A stretch of 64,000 nt of DNA from DASRDU01 sp035652435 (GCA_035652435.1 DASRDU010000022.1:32717-96716), one strand, 5' to 3'. Positions 45,247-52,637 are shown, counted from the stretch's first letter. Program-made: numbers and translations. The notes: a model not told the origin generated them from the sequence alone.

Positions 45247-45488
45247 ATGGCCAGACGACGGAAATTCGACGAAGAGTGCTTTCAACGAGCGGACGAGCAA
45301 ACGTCGGAAGGGCTACCCGTCTGAAACGAATGTCAGGCGTGGCTTCAGGCTGGTTCACGGCGACAAGGAGTTGATTGAAAAGCTCGGTCGCAACGACCTG
45401 TGTCCCTGCGGATCAGGACGCCGGTTTCAGGAAATGCTGCCTGAAGACGGGCCGTTACGACGGGTCGCTGCGTGACTACTACTTTTAG
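45247..45488 (+). pseudogene. Frameshifted small SEC-C motif protein
   Basis: ATG 45247 has a good site GGGAGG six bases upstream and reads MARRRKFDEECFQRADEQ, stopping at 45324. The next frame continues KGYPSETNVRRGFRLVHG and carries the metal motif GRNDLCPCGSGRR; a third frame completes it as FRKCCLKTGRYDG and stops at 45488. Two shifts in 240 bases break one SEC-C gene. Small SEC-C proteins bind Zn and often accompany nucleic-acid enzymes. It is either a pseudogene or affected by assembly errors. Confidence 0.55.
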
Positions 45489-45515
45489 AAAATGAGAGCC
45501 GGACTGCGGTAACAT

Positions 45516-45705
45516 GCTCGCGTAGCCGAAAAGGAAGAGGCGCACCTGAAACGAATGTGTGAGGTGGTCACGGACAGAGGTTGAGGCAGAACCTATAGCG
45601 GCCTCAGCAATGAGGCGGGGCAAACAAGCAAGGGAATCGCGTTATCCAAACTGTCCCAACGGCCCGCAAGGCCGGTTGTCGGTTCGAGTCCGACCGCGAG
45701 TACCA
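45516..45705 (+). ncRNA. tRNA-like element with long insertion (class II type)
   Basis: GCTCGCG (45516-45522) can pair with CGCGAGT (45695-45701), which is followed by A and an encoded CCA. A D-arm-like TAGCC...GGC follows the 5' strand, and GTCGG TTCGAGT CCGAC (45678-45694) is a canonical T-arm. CACCT/AGGTG could be an anticodon stem with a 14-nt loop, then about 110 extra bases precede the T-arm, including GGCC-CGCAA-GGCC. It may be an interrupted tRNA, an intron-bearing tRNA or another tRNA-derived RNA; anticodon not assignable. Confidence 0.45.
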
Positions 45706-45714
45706 GATTGTGAT

Positions 45715-46176
45715 ATGAAAACTTCGATAAAAAGAAAAAGCATCCAGATCGGAGAGAACAGCGTTGAGTTTTATCACTATTACTTTGCCATCTGGAATGA
45801 TGACATTGGCTACCGTGAGTGTTTGAAGAATGTAGTCAGACAGTTTGCTGAAGTCCTGAAAGGATTGGGAACTGAATATCAGGCAGCTTACCTTCCATAC
45901 ATACCTGACGATCAGGGATCGTGGTGTTTGAAGGCGACGCTTGTTGATGACAAAGTGATTATGAAGAAAGTAGAGATCGGTTTTGATGGATGGGCGATGA
46001 GTTTTGATAATGTGAAAGAGCTCAGTGAAACTGATCAAGAAATTCTCAACGAGAAAGAGGGAATCTGGGGAGTTTATGATCAGGGTGAACTCATTGAATC
46101 TCTGGGAAAAGCAGAGATTGTTGATGACGATGAAGGGATAAAGCCAGAGGACTACTGGCAGGTTTCTGAGGAATAG
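45715..46176 (+). CDS. Unknown 153-aa protein in the RNA-repair operon
   Basis: ATG 45715 begins after the tRNA-like element; an upstream in-frame ATG would translate that RNA and is rejected. The product is acidic at its end (EIVDDDEGIKPEDYWQ), starts with a basic stretch (MKTSIKRKSIQIGENSVEFY), and has no signal peptide or membrane helix. FAIWNDDIGYRECLKNVVRQ could be an amphipathic helix. Base composition is visibly more AT-rich than in flanking genes, suggesting later acquisition. The stop lies three bases before rtcB, so the two are cotranslated. I do not recognise the family; a partner or regulator of RtcB is a guess from position. Confidence 0.7.
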   Translation: MKTSIKRKSIQIGENSVEFYHYYFAIWNDDIGYRECLKNVVRQFAEVLKGLGTEYQAAYLPYIPDDQGSWCLKATLVDDKVIMKKVEIGFDGWAMSFDNVKELSETDQEILNEKEGIWGVYDQGELIESLGKAEIVDDDEGIKPEDYWQVSEE

Positions 46177-46179
46177 AAA

Positions 46180-47409
46180 ATGGCTGAAAAAGTTTACAAG
46201 GAAATCACCACTCAAAACGGCGTTCCCATCAAAGCCTGGATCGAAGGCGTCAAGATGGAGGATGTGGCGAAGAAGCAGCTCCTCAACGTTGCGAGCCTGC
46301 CATTCGTTTACAAGTGGGTCGCTGCCATGCCAGACGTGCATTGGGGAATCGGGGCCACCGTAGGAAGCGTGATCCCGACGAAGGGCGCGATCATCCCGGC
46401 GGCTGTCGGTGTCGATATCGGATGCGGTGTTATTGCTGTGCAGACGACTCTGAACGCGAATCATCTGCCGGATAACCTGCGCAAAATTCGTCGGGCGATT
46501 GAGAAGGCTGTCCCGCACGGGCGCACCGATCACGGCGGACGTAATGACGAAGGCGCGTGGAAAGAGCTTCCGCGTCGTCAGGTCAACGTCTGGAAGCAGC
46601 TTGAGGCTGGTTACAAGGCCATCCTTGAAAAGCATCCGCGCCTTGATCGTGGCAACCACGTCAATCATCTTGGCACGCTCGGAACCGGCAATCACTTCAT
46701 AGAACTTTGCCTCGATGAAAACGATCAGGTGTGGTTCATGCTGCACAGCGGCTCGCGCGGCGTTGGCAATCGCATCGGCACTTACTTCATCGAAACCGCG
46801 AAGAAGGATCTGCGGAACGTGATCGGCAACCTGCCGGACAAGGATCTGGCCTACTTCACCGAAGGCACCGAGCATTTCGATGATTACGTCGAGGCGGTCG
46901 GCTGGGCGCAGGAGTTCGCGATGTGGAATCGCAAGCTGATGATGGAGCAGGTGATTGATGCCGTCGCCGAATCGGGCGAAGTGCCCGAGTTCGAGGCGAA
47001 GGTGCAGGTGGTCAACTGCCACCACAACTACGTCGAGCGCGAGGAACACTACGGCGAGGAAGTCCTCGTCACGCGCAAGGGCGCGGTGCGTGCGCGCAAG
47101 GGCGATCTGGGGATCATCCCCGGCAGCATGGGCGCGCGTTCGTACATCGTGCGGGGCCTGGGGAACGAGGAAAGCTTCCATTCGTGCAGCCACGGCGCGG
47201 GCCGTGCGATGTCACGCAATGAAGCGAAGCGTCGTTTCACTACCGCCGATCACGAGGCGGCAACCAAAGGCATCGAATGCCGCAAGGATGAAGACGTGAT
47301 TGACGAAACCCCGATGGCTTACAAGCCCATCGAGGAAGTCATGAACGCACAGCGCGATCTGGTTGAAGTGGTCCACACGCTCCGTCAGGTCGTCTGCGTG
47401 AAAGGATAA
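46180..47409 (+). CDS. rtcB: RtcB RNA ligase
   Basis: The 409-residue protein carries all catalytic features of RtcB: Asp79 and Cys82 in GVDIGCGV (Mn2+ ligands), NHVNHLGTLGTGNHF (about 159-173), HSGSRGVGN, NCHHNYV (about 279-285) and His338 in HSCSHGAGRAM, the residue that becomes GMP-linked. GSMGARSYIV contacts guanine. RtcB joins 2',3'-cyclic phosphate or 3'-phosphate to 5'-OH ends with GTP and Mn2+, repairing tRNAs cleaved by anticodon nucleases. The length (409) matches the E. coli type that needs no Archease. In the same operon are Ro60, a slipin and RtcA. Confidence 0.97.
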   Translation: MAEKVYKEITTQNGVPIKAWIEGVKMEDVAKKQLLNVASLPFVYKWVAAMPDVHWGIGATVGSVIPTKGAIIPAAVGVDIGCGVIAVQTTLNANHLPDNLRKIRRAIEKAVPHGRTDHGGRNDEGAWKELPRRQVNVWKQLEAGYKAILEKHPRLDRGNHVNHLGTLGTGNHFIELCLDENDQVWFMLHSGSRGVGNRIGTYFIETAKKDLRNVIGNLPDKDLAYFTEGTEHFDDYVEAVGWAQEFAMWNRKLMMEQVIDAVAESGEVPEFEAKVQVVNCHHNYVEREEHYGEEVLVTRKGAVRARKGDLGIIPGSMGARSYIVRGLGNEESFHSCSHGAGRAMSRNEAKRRFTTADHEAATKGIECRKDEDVIDETPMAYKPIEEVMNAQRDLVEVVHTLRQVVCVKG

Positions 47410-47413
47410 AAGC

Positions 47414-47481
47414 ATGGAGTACCGCCTTCAGGCGGATTGGCCCTCATAAGAGGTAAAGCCCGCATCAATGCGGTACTCCAT
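47414..47481. repeat. Inverted repeat downstream of rtcB
   Basis: ATGGAGTACCGC (47414-47425) is the exact complement of 47470-47481, and CGCC-TTCA-GGCG nests inside. It could be a transcript-processing or attenuation hairpin between rtcB and the next gene, or a small dispersed element. Confidence 0.65.
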
Positions 47482-47494
47482 ACAGGTGAGATTT

Positions 47495-48199
47495 ATGCGC
47501 GAGGATATGTCAAAAGTGGTGATCGAGCGGCCTCGACACAATCATTCCGACCCGAGCCGGAAGACCGGGCTGCGGATCAGGAGCTATGATCCGGACGAGG
47601 AATATGACGACCTGCCGACGCGGATGCCGACATCGAGGGGCAGGGGCACGAAATATTTCTCCGATTTCCTCAGCCCGTTGCGGCGCTTCCTTCGCAGCAA
47701 CGTCGGCAGGCCGTGGGACAAGGTTTACAGCGAGATGAGGCAGCACCTCGACTTTCGCAAGACCACGGGCCGTCACGTTTTTGAGCATGTGGAAGCGGAA
47801 GTGTCGCTGCATTGCTTCATTAGCGATGACGGGAAGGTGTACGAGCGTGGCCGTTACGGCGGGCGTAGCTTCCTGGTCACCGGCCTGTATGTCCACCCGC
47901 GCACCGGATTGCTGTGCTGGCAAGAGCCGCGTAACCGTCGCAAGGAGCGCCAGTCGCGCGAGGCATCGAAGGAAGTCACGCGCATCCACCTGAGCGGCAA
48001 GCGGCATTACGTGAAGCTGAATGGCATCTGGTACATCGCCGAAGTTGAAGGTGAGCCCCTGTATTATCGGTCAGCGACCGGGGGTGGTGACGGAGAATTC
48101 ATCACAGAGGATTACTTCAGGTGGAAAGTTCTGCGGAAGAAGCAGTGCGGCAGCAGGGAACTCAGAGCGGCGGGTTTGAGCAACACTCCCGCCGAATGA
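47495..48199 (+). CDS. Unknown 234-aa protein in the RNA-repair operon
   Basis: ATG 47495 follows AGGTGAG; the frame is open further but earlier codons fall in the inverted repeat. The protein begins with a basic, disordered part (VVIERPRHNHSDPSRKTGLR) and has RPWDKVYSEMRQHLDFRKTTGRHVFEHVE, then YGGRSFLVTGLYVHPRTGLL and a strand-rich end (KLNGIWYIAEVEG). High Arg/Lys content and HVEAEVSLH hint at nucleic-acid contact. No family recognised. It sits between rtcB and the slipin, is GC-rich like the rest, and therefore looks like an old member of the operon. Confidence 0.7.
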   Translation: MREDMSKVVIERPRHNHSDPSRKTGLRIRSYDPDEEYDDLPTRMPTSRGRGTKYFSDFLSPLRRFLRSNVGRPWDKVYSEMRQHLDFRKTTGRHVFEHVEAEVSLHCFISDDGKVYERGRYGGRSFLVTGLYVHPRTGLLCWQEPRNRRKERQSREASKEVTRIHLSGKRHYVKLNGIWYIAEVEGEPLYYRSATGGGDGEFITEDYFRWKVLRKKQCGSRELRAAGLSNTPAE

Positions 48200-48339
48200 A
48201 CAGATTTATCGGCCCCGGCTTTGTGAGGAGCGAACCGCCAAAGGTGACGATGCCGCCCATTGCGAGCGCGGCTCATCAGATTGCCGATCTGAAAATTCGT
48301 TCTCCGCGTTGACAACGCTACGGGGCCGACCAGTTTTTA

Positions 48340-48454
48340 TCCCCCGGGAGCGCCGGGCGTCCCGCGTGCCTGAAGTGGCGATGAGGCGCAAGTAGTGTTT
48401 CGAGCGTGCCGTGATAGCGACAGCAGCACGCGGGCCGCGTGCGCTCCCGGGGGA
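48340..48454. repeat. Inverted repeat before the slipin gene
   Basis: TCCCCCGGGAGCGC (48340-48353) and GCGCTCCCGGGGGA (48441-48454) pair perfectly over 14 bp, and the adjoining CCCGCGTGC/GCACGCGGG extend it after a bulge. The hairpin ends 19 bases before the slipin ATG and could hide its ribosome-binding site. Confidence 0.65.
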
Positions 48455-48473
48455 AATCGAATCGGAAGCAGTT

Positions 48474-49331
48474 ATGACTCGTCGTGAAATTTACATCAGG
48501 GATTCTCACCGCGGCCTGCGTTACAGCGATGGCGTGCTGACCGACATTCTCGGTGCCGGGCGCTACGTGATTCCGCGCAGCCTCAACATCCTGGGCGTCC
48601 GCCGCCCGAAGATCGAGGTCGTGCTGGTTGACGTGCGCGAACGCGACCTGACGATCAAGGGGCAGGAGATTCTGACCAAAGACAAGGTCGCGATTCGTGT
48701 TTCGATCATCGTCCAGTTCCGCGTCACCGACCCGCGGGCGGCGCTGCACGAAGTGGCGAATTACGAAGAGCGGCTTTACAGCGACGTCCAGCTGGCGGCC
48801 CGCCGCAGCCTGGCTTCAATGACGCTCGAAGAGATTCTGACCAATCGCAACCAGCTCAGTGAAGACATCCTGCGCGACGTGAAGGAAGCCGCCGGCAGCT
48901 ACGGCGTGGCGATCCTGCGCGCCGACGTGAAGGATCTGATCTTCCCCGGCAACCTGCAGGAGATCATGAACCGCGTGCTGGCCGCCGAGCGCATGAGCCA
49001 GGCGCAGCTGGTCGAAGCCCGCACCAAGGCCGAAGTGCAGCGCATTGACGCTCAGGCCCGGGCCGAAGCCAACCGCCTCGAAGCGGAAGCCGCTGCCGCC
49101 GCGAACAGCGTCACTGCCGAAAGCGAAGCGAGAGCACTGCACGTCAAAACCGAGGCTGAAATTCAGGCCCTGCGCGACCGCGAGCAGGCTGCCGAGGCTT
49201 ACAGTGCGCACCCGGCGCTGCTGCGTCTGGAGGAACTGGAAACCCTGCGTGAGCTGGCGCGGACGGCGAATGCGCGGATTTACATTGGGTTTGGAAAGTA
49301 CAAGACACCAGCTTCAATGGATAGGCAATGA
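48474..49331 (+). CDS. Slipin-like SPFH/band-7 protein without transmembrane anchor
   Basis: ATG 48474 is selected because the upstream extension lies in the hairpin. The 285-residue protein is a band-7/SPFH domain (VLVDVRERDLTIKGQEILTK, VAIRVSIIVQFRV) followed by a long charged helix rich in Ala/Glu (QLVEARTKAEVQRIDAQARA) that would form a coiled coil and oligomer. The N-terminal membrane hairpin of ordinary slipins is absent. Slipin genes are known companions of rtcB in bacteria; it may scaffold the repair machinery. Its stop overlaps the next start (ATGA). Confidence 0.85.
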   Translation: MTRREIYIRDSHRGLRYSDGVLTDILGAGRYVIPRSLNILGVRRPKIEVVLVDVRERDLTIKGQEILTKDKVAIRVSIIVQFRVTDPRAALHEVANYEERLYSDVQLAARRSLASMTLEEILTNRNQLSEDILRDVKEAAGSYGVAILRADVKDLIFPGNLQEIMNRVLAAERMSQAQLVEARTKAEVQRIDAQARAEANRLEAEAAAAANSVTAESEARALHVKTEAEIQALRDREQAAEAYSAHPALLRLEELETLRELARTANARIYIGFGKYKTPASMDRQ

Positions 49332-49828
49332 TTGAGAAGGTCACAGAAGACTGTATCACGATAGAGCAGTTCCATTTACTCACCCGTCCGCTGATTGGAC
49401 TACCAGTCTCGAGACCTTGGCGAGGTTATGGTTCAGCTATATTTCTGGAGCTGGGTAAGCTCGTAGAAGAGAATTGGAAAAAACCGGACGGCGCTTGTCG
49501 TACAACGTCAAAAGGTGAGGCCGGGGTGATGATTGAATGGAGCTGGCGTGTTGAGAAACCTCAATCCATATGGTTTGGGAGCTGGAGCGGGAACCGAAAA
49601 ATAACAAACAATCTGAGTGTTCTTCAGGGACATAGCGTAGTTGATATAACTGTGGAAGGTCGGTTGCCAGAGCTTGTCATTCGCCTGTCAGGTGGGATCT
49701 GGGTCCATTCATTCACTACAGTTGAAGGTCAGCCTCAGTGGTGTCTTTTTCTCCGGGATCATCACAACTCAAATTCAGAGTGGGTAATTTCGCGCAGAGG
49801 CAGGCTTGTGAAGGTCAAAAAACTATAG
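49328..49828 (+). CDS. Unknown 166-aa protein coupled to slipin
   Basis: Starts inside the slipin stop codon (ATGA, 49328-49331), which shows translational coupling. The sequence is strand-rich with many Trp (WSWRVEKPQSIWFGSWSG, LSGGIWVHSFTTVEGQPQWC). The pattern GHSVVDITVEGRLPELVIRL followed by LSGG resembles small immunity-type or DUF6188-like proteins, but I cannot confirm a family. It is more AT-rich than the slipin. No signal peptide or membrane helix. A binding partner of the slipin or oxygenase is possible from position only. Confidence 0.65.
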   Translation: MIEKVTEDCITIEQFHLLTRPLIGLPVSRPWRGYGSAIFLELGKLVEENWKKPDGACRTTSKGEAGVMIEWSWRVEKPQSIWFGSWSGNRKITNNLSVLQGHSVVDITVEGRLPELVIRLSGGIWVHSFTTVEGQPQWCLFLRDHHNSNSEWVISRRGRLVKVKKL

Positions 49829-49838
49829 GGTAATCAAA

Positions 49839-50411
49839 ATGACGGTCGCGGAAGGCATCCTCACAATCAATAATATTCTCACTGAGGAAGAATGTCAGGA
49901 GTATATCGCCCTTACTGAGCAGATGGGTTATTCCAGCGCGCCGATCACGACGCCGTTCGGGTTCATGATGCGCCCTGACGTCCGGAACAACACTCGTGTG
50001 ATTCTTGATGATCGCGAAAGGGCGGGTAATCTCTGGCTCAGAGTGTCCGATCAGATCCCGCCGGTTCTGGAAGGTCGTCAGGCTGTCGGGCTGAATGAAA
50101 GGTTCAGATTCTATCGCTATGACGTTGGTCAGTATTTCGCTCCGCATACGGATGGTTATTTCCGCAGGGAGAACGGCGAGCAAAGCCTGCTGACCCTTAT
50201 GATCTACCTGAATGATGACTTCGAGGGCGGGGAAACGAATTTCGGTGAGGTCTGCATTGAGGCGGGCAAAGGAATGGCTCTGATCTTTGACCACAAGCTT
50301 CTGCACGAAGGAGTGGCGGTCAGGAAAGGGCGCAAATACGTCCTGCGATCCGATGTGATGTACAGCCCGGTCGGGCATTGGACATCACACTTAAAGCTGG
50401 TATTGAAATGA
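49839..50411 (+). CDS. 2OG-Fe(II) oxygenase, prolyl-4-hydroxylase type
   Basis: The 190-residue protein has the double-stranded beta-helix signature of 2-oxoglutarate dioxygenases: His-x-Asp in YFAPHTDGYF, a core LLTLMIYLNDDFEGGETNFG, and the distal His and Arg in FDHKLLHEGVAVRKGRKYVL. These bind Fe2+ and 2-oxoglutarate. Family members hydroxylate Pro in ribosomal proteins or EF-Tu, or other protein and nucleic-acid targets. Its stop overlaps the rtcA start, so it is translated together with the cyclase. Placement within an RNA-repair operon suggests an RNA or translation-related target, which is inference. Confidence 0.85.
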   Translation: MTVAEGILTINNILTEEECQEYIALTEQMGYSSAPITTPFGFMMRPDVRNNTRVILDDRERAGNLWLRVSDQIPPVLEGRQAVGLNERFRFYRYDVGQYFAPHTDGYFRRENGEQSLLTLMIYLNDDFEGGETNFGEVCIEAGKGMALIFDHKLLHEGVAVRKGRKYVLRSDVMYSPVGHWTSHLKLVLK

Positions 50412-51427
50412 TTGTTATTGACGGTTCATTTGGGGAAGGCGGCGGGCAGGTATTGCGTACCTCGCTCGCGCTCGCGCTGGTCACGGGGAAGCCGTTCCGC
50501 ATCGAGAAGATTCGCGCGGGGCGGAAGAATCCGGGATTGCTGCGCCAGCATCTGACGGCGGTGAAGGCCGCGGCGCAGATCGGGCAGGCGGAAGTGAGCG
50601 GTGACGGCATCGGCTCGCAGCAGCTTGCGTTCGCTCCCGGCAAGGTCGCTCCCGGCAACTATGCTTTTGCCGTAGGCACGGCGGGGAGCGCGACGCTCGT
50701 GCTTCAGACGGTGCTGCCTGCGCTGATGATGGCTTCGGGTAACAGCTCGCTCGTGCTGGAAGGCGGGACGCATAACCCGTTCGCGCCACCGTTCGATTTT
50801 CTGGCAAAGGTCTTTCTGCCGCTCGTCAACCGGATGGGGCCGCAGGTCAGCGCGAAGCTCGAACGCCCCGGATTCTATCCGGCGGGCGGGGGGAAATTCA
50901 GCATTGAGATTGAACCTGCGCCGTCGCTCAATCGTATTGATCTGCTCGAACGCGGTGAGATTCGCGTGAGGAATGCGCGGGCAATGATCGCCAGCCTGCC
51001 GCGAAAGATTGCGGAAAGGGAGCTGGCGCTGGTCAAAGAAAAGATGTCGTGGAACCCCGAATGGCTTCGGGTCGAAGCAGTGGATAATTCGCTCGGGCCG
51101 GGAAACATCGTGATGATCGAACTGGAAAGCGAACACGTCACCGAACTCTTCACCGGATTCGGCGAGCGCGGCGTTCCGGCTGAAGGCGTGGCGGATCAGG
51201 CGGTACAGGCCGCGCGGCGCTATCTGGCGGCTGACGTGGCGGTGGGTGAATACCTCGCCGACCAGTTGATGATTCCTATGGCGCTGGCCGGCGGCGGGTC
51301 GTATACGACGCTCCCGCTTTCACGGCACGCGACGACGAACATCGAGGTGATTCGCAAGTTCCTCGATGTGGGTATAGAGGTAGAAACGATTACCAATCGT
51401 TCATTGAAGGTAACCATTCGGTCATAG
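50408..51427 (+). CDS. rtcA: RtcA RNA 3'-terminal phosphate cyclase
   Basis: ATG 50408 overlaps the upstream stop (ATGA), and an earlier in-frame start would duplicate coding. The 339-residue protein begins IDGSFGEGGGQVLRTSLALA and has RAGRKNPGLLRQHLTAVKAA, GTHNPFAPPFDFLA, and the AMP-accepting His in SRHATTNIEVIRKF. It converts 3'-phosphate RNA ends to 2',3'-cyclic phosphate with ATP, giving RtcB its substrate. With RtcB in the same operon, ends can be healed and sealed. It is the last clear protein gene before the tRNA array. Confidence 0.95.
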   Translation: MIVIDGSFGEGGGQVLRTSLALALVTGKPFRIEKIRAGRKNPGLLRQHLTAVKAAAQIGQAEVSGDGIGSQQLAFAPGKVAPGNYAFAVGTAGSATLVLQTVLPALMMASGNSSLVLEGGTHNPFAPPFDFLAKVFLPLVNRMGPQVSAKLERPGFYPAGGGKFSIEIEPAPSLNRIDLLERGEIRVRNARAMIASLPRKIAERELALVKEKMSWNPEWLRVEAVDNSLGPGNIVMIELESEHVTELFTGFGERGVPAEGVADQAVQAARRYLAADVAVGEYLADQLMIPMALAGGGSYTTLPLSRHATTNIEVIRKFLDVGIEVETITNRSLKVTIRS

Positions 51428-51483
51428 AATTGCCGAATCTGACAGCTAAAGTAATTTTTCTTTGGTAGCAACGAAGTTTTTGC

Positions 51484-51513
51484 TTGACAGTCAGCAGCGG
51501 GAAAGGCTATAAC
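51484..51513 (+). promoter_or_regulatory. Candidate sigma70 promoter of the tRNA array
   Basis: TTGACA (51484-51489) and TATAAC (51508-51513) are separated by 18 bases; the boxes are near-consensus. Start near 51520. The first tRNA lies about 455 bases further, so the leader is long; read-through from rtcA could add to it. Confidence 0.5.
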
Positions 51514-51793
51514 ACGGCTTCGTTATTTATAGCCATATAACGATAGGTAATAACCTGCTTCAACACGACGGGCTTTTAACTATGACGTTCAGATCACACA
51601 ACAGAATACCGGCGAAGAGTCGCGAAGCCGCCCAGGCGGCGTTATGGCGACCGACCGGGACGGTGTGTATGGGCGTCGTCGCAACCACACCGGTCCGTAT
51701 TGGCACATCCGATATGCTTATGCTGCAACAGGGCGGCATTAAGCCCGAACGGTTTAATTCGGATTATCGCCATAAATCAGGACAATAGCCCAG

Positions 51794-51816
51794 CGGGAGC
51801 GATCTTCCCGCTCCCG
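51794..51816. terminator. Small hairpin in the array leader
   Basis: CGGGAGCG-ATCTTCC-CGCTCCCG is a perfect 8-bp stem followed by AAAAT on the + strand. It could end a short transcript from 51520 or from the small ORF, or mark processing of the leader. Confidence 0.35.
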
Positions 51817-51975
51817 AAAATACTCAATAAAATCAGTCAGTTTTCGGTTTTTCGGCAGCAACAGGTCGCTCCGGGGATAAAGTGCCCCGAATGACGCTCC
51901 TTAGCTGTTGTCTGATCCGAAATCCCCGGAGCCCTGCGGCTGTGTTGCAGCTTGCCGGGCTGATGACGAGTTATT

Positions 51976-52061
51976 GTCGGGATGGCCGAACTGGGAAGGC
52001 ACCGGTCTGTAAAACCGGATTCTCTCTGAGATAACTGGAGGTTCGAATCCTCCTCCCGGCA
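51976..52061 (+). tRNA. tRNA-Tyr(GTA)
   Basis: Acceptor GTCGGGA/TCCCGGC (one T.G), anticodon loop CTGTAAA, long variable arm TCTC-TCT-GAGA as usual for Tyr, T-arm GGAGG TTCGAAT CCTCC. Discriminator A, then TCA instead of CCA. Confidence 0.92.
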
Positions 52062-52082
52062 TCAGGTTTTACAGAGCAGAAA

Positions 52083-52180
52083 AGCTATAGATTGATAGCT
52101 TAGCTGGATAAGCAAGGTGTAGCTAAGGGTGGGAGAAGTGTTGCCTGAAGGCTGCGCGTAAATAGCAAGGTATAGAGTTA
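52083..52180 (+). other. Possible tRNA-derived remnant
   Basis: The segment contains a D-arm-like TAGCTTAGCTGGATAAGCA but no T-arm or matching acceptor strands. It lies in the only wide gap between the first two tRNAs, so it may be a decayed tRNA or spacer RNA. Confidence 0.3.
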
Positions 52181-52181
52181 T

Positions 52182-52253
52182 AGGAGCGTAGGGTAATGGC
52201 TAACCTGACTGCCTCCAAAACAGTTGATCCGGGTTCGAATCCCGGCGCTCCTG
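52182..52253 (+). tRNA. tRNA-Trp(CCA)
   Basis: Acceptor AGGAGCG/CGCTCCT, anticodon loop CTCCAAA, T-arm CCGGG TTCGAAT CCCGG. The last pair of the anticodon stem is a C.A mismatch. Discriminator G, followed by TCG, so CCA is not encoded. Confidence 0.88.
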
Positions 52254-52268
52254 TCGGAATTGAAATAC

Positions 52269-52356
52269 GGAGACGTGGCCGAACTGGTAAGGCACTGGTC
52301 CGCTAAACCAGAGAGTGAAAGACCTCGTGCGGGTTCGAGTCCCGCCGTCTCCGCCA
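52269..52356 (+). tRNA. tRNA-Ser(GCT) with C33
   Basis: Acceptor GGAGACG/CGTCTCC, class II variable arm (GAG...CTC), T-arm GCGGG TTCGAGT CCCGC, CCA encoded. Anticodon loop CCGCTAA has C at position 33 instead of the near-universal U. Confidence 0.9.
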
Positions 52357-52374
52357 GCATTGATCTTTGAATTC

Positions 52375-52462
52375 GGAGGCTTAGGCTAACTGGTAAGCCA
52401 GCAGTCTTGAAAACTGCCGCGTGAAAAATCGCTTGTGGGTTCGACTCCCTCAGCCTCCGCCA
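52375..52462 (+). tRNA. tRNA-Ser(TGA)
   Basis: Acceptor GGAGGCT/AGCCTCC, anticodon loop CTTGAAA, 17-nt variable arm with GCG/CGC stem, T-arm GTGGG TTCGACT CCCTC containing one T.T mismatch, G73 and encoded CCA. Confidence 0.9.
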
Positions 52463-52475
52463 GAATAGGAATCAG

Positions 52476-52552
52476 GCCAGCGTGGCGCAACTGGCAGACG
52501 CGCCCGTTTCAGAGGCGGGTTGTTGTGGGTTCAAATCCCACCGCTGGCACCA
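52476..52552 (+). tRNA. tRNA-Leu(CAG) with short variable loop
   Basis: Acceptor GCCAGCG/CGCTGGC, leucine-type D-arm TGGCGCAACTGGCAGACGC, anticodon loop TTCAGAG, closing pair T31.G39. Only five bases (TTGTT) separate anticodon and T stems, where bacterial Leu tRNAs have a long arm. A73 and CCA encoded. Confidence 0.9.
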
Positions 52553-52558
52553 GATTGT

Positions 52559-52637
52559 GGAGTCGTAGCTCAGTTGGAACAAGAGCATCCGTTTCCGAAG
52601 CGGAAGGCCGGGAGTTCAAGTCTCTCCGACTCCACCA
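52559..52637 (+). tRNA. tRNA-Arg(CCG)
   Basis: Acceptor GGAGTCG/CGACTCC, anticodon loop TTCCGAA with a T.G closing pair, T-arm GGGAG TTCAAGT CTCTC, A73 and CCA encoded. Confidence 0.92.

Larger units (their letters stand above)
51428..51975. other. 548-base gap before the tRNA array
   Basis: It holds a sigma70-type promoter (51484-51513), a possible 68-codon ORF (51582-51788, MTFRSHNRIPAKSREAAQ..., no clear ribosome-binding site, no family) and an 8-bp hairpin at 51794-51816. The rest shows no tRNA cloverleaf or Y-RNA motif. Confidence 0.5.

Noticed and set aside
45516..45705. A group I intron in a tRNA.
   Set aside because: The insertion (~110 nt) is shorter than usual and no P7/P3 core could be recognised by eye; left as tRNA-like element.
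45604..47193. A 529-codon open frame antisense to rtcB.
   Set aside because: It lies opposite a fully intact rtcB with all catalytic residues, and its translation is a low-complexity shadow.
51582..51788. A 68-codon ORF before the tRNA array.
   Set aside because: No ribosome-binding site or family is visible; it is mentioned only in the gap entry as a possibility.
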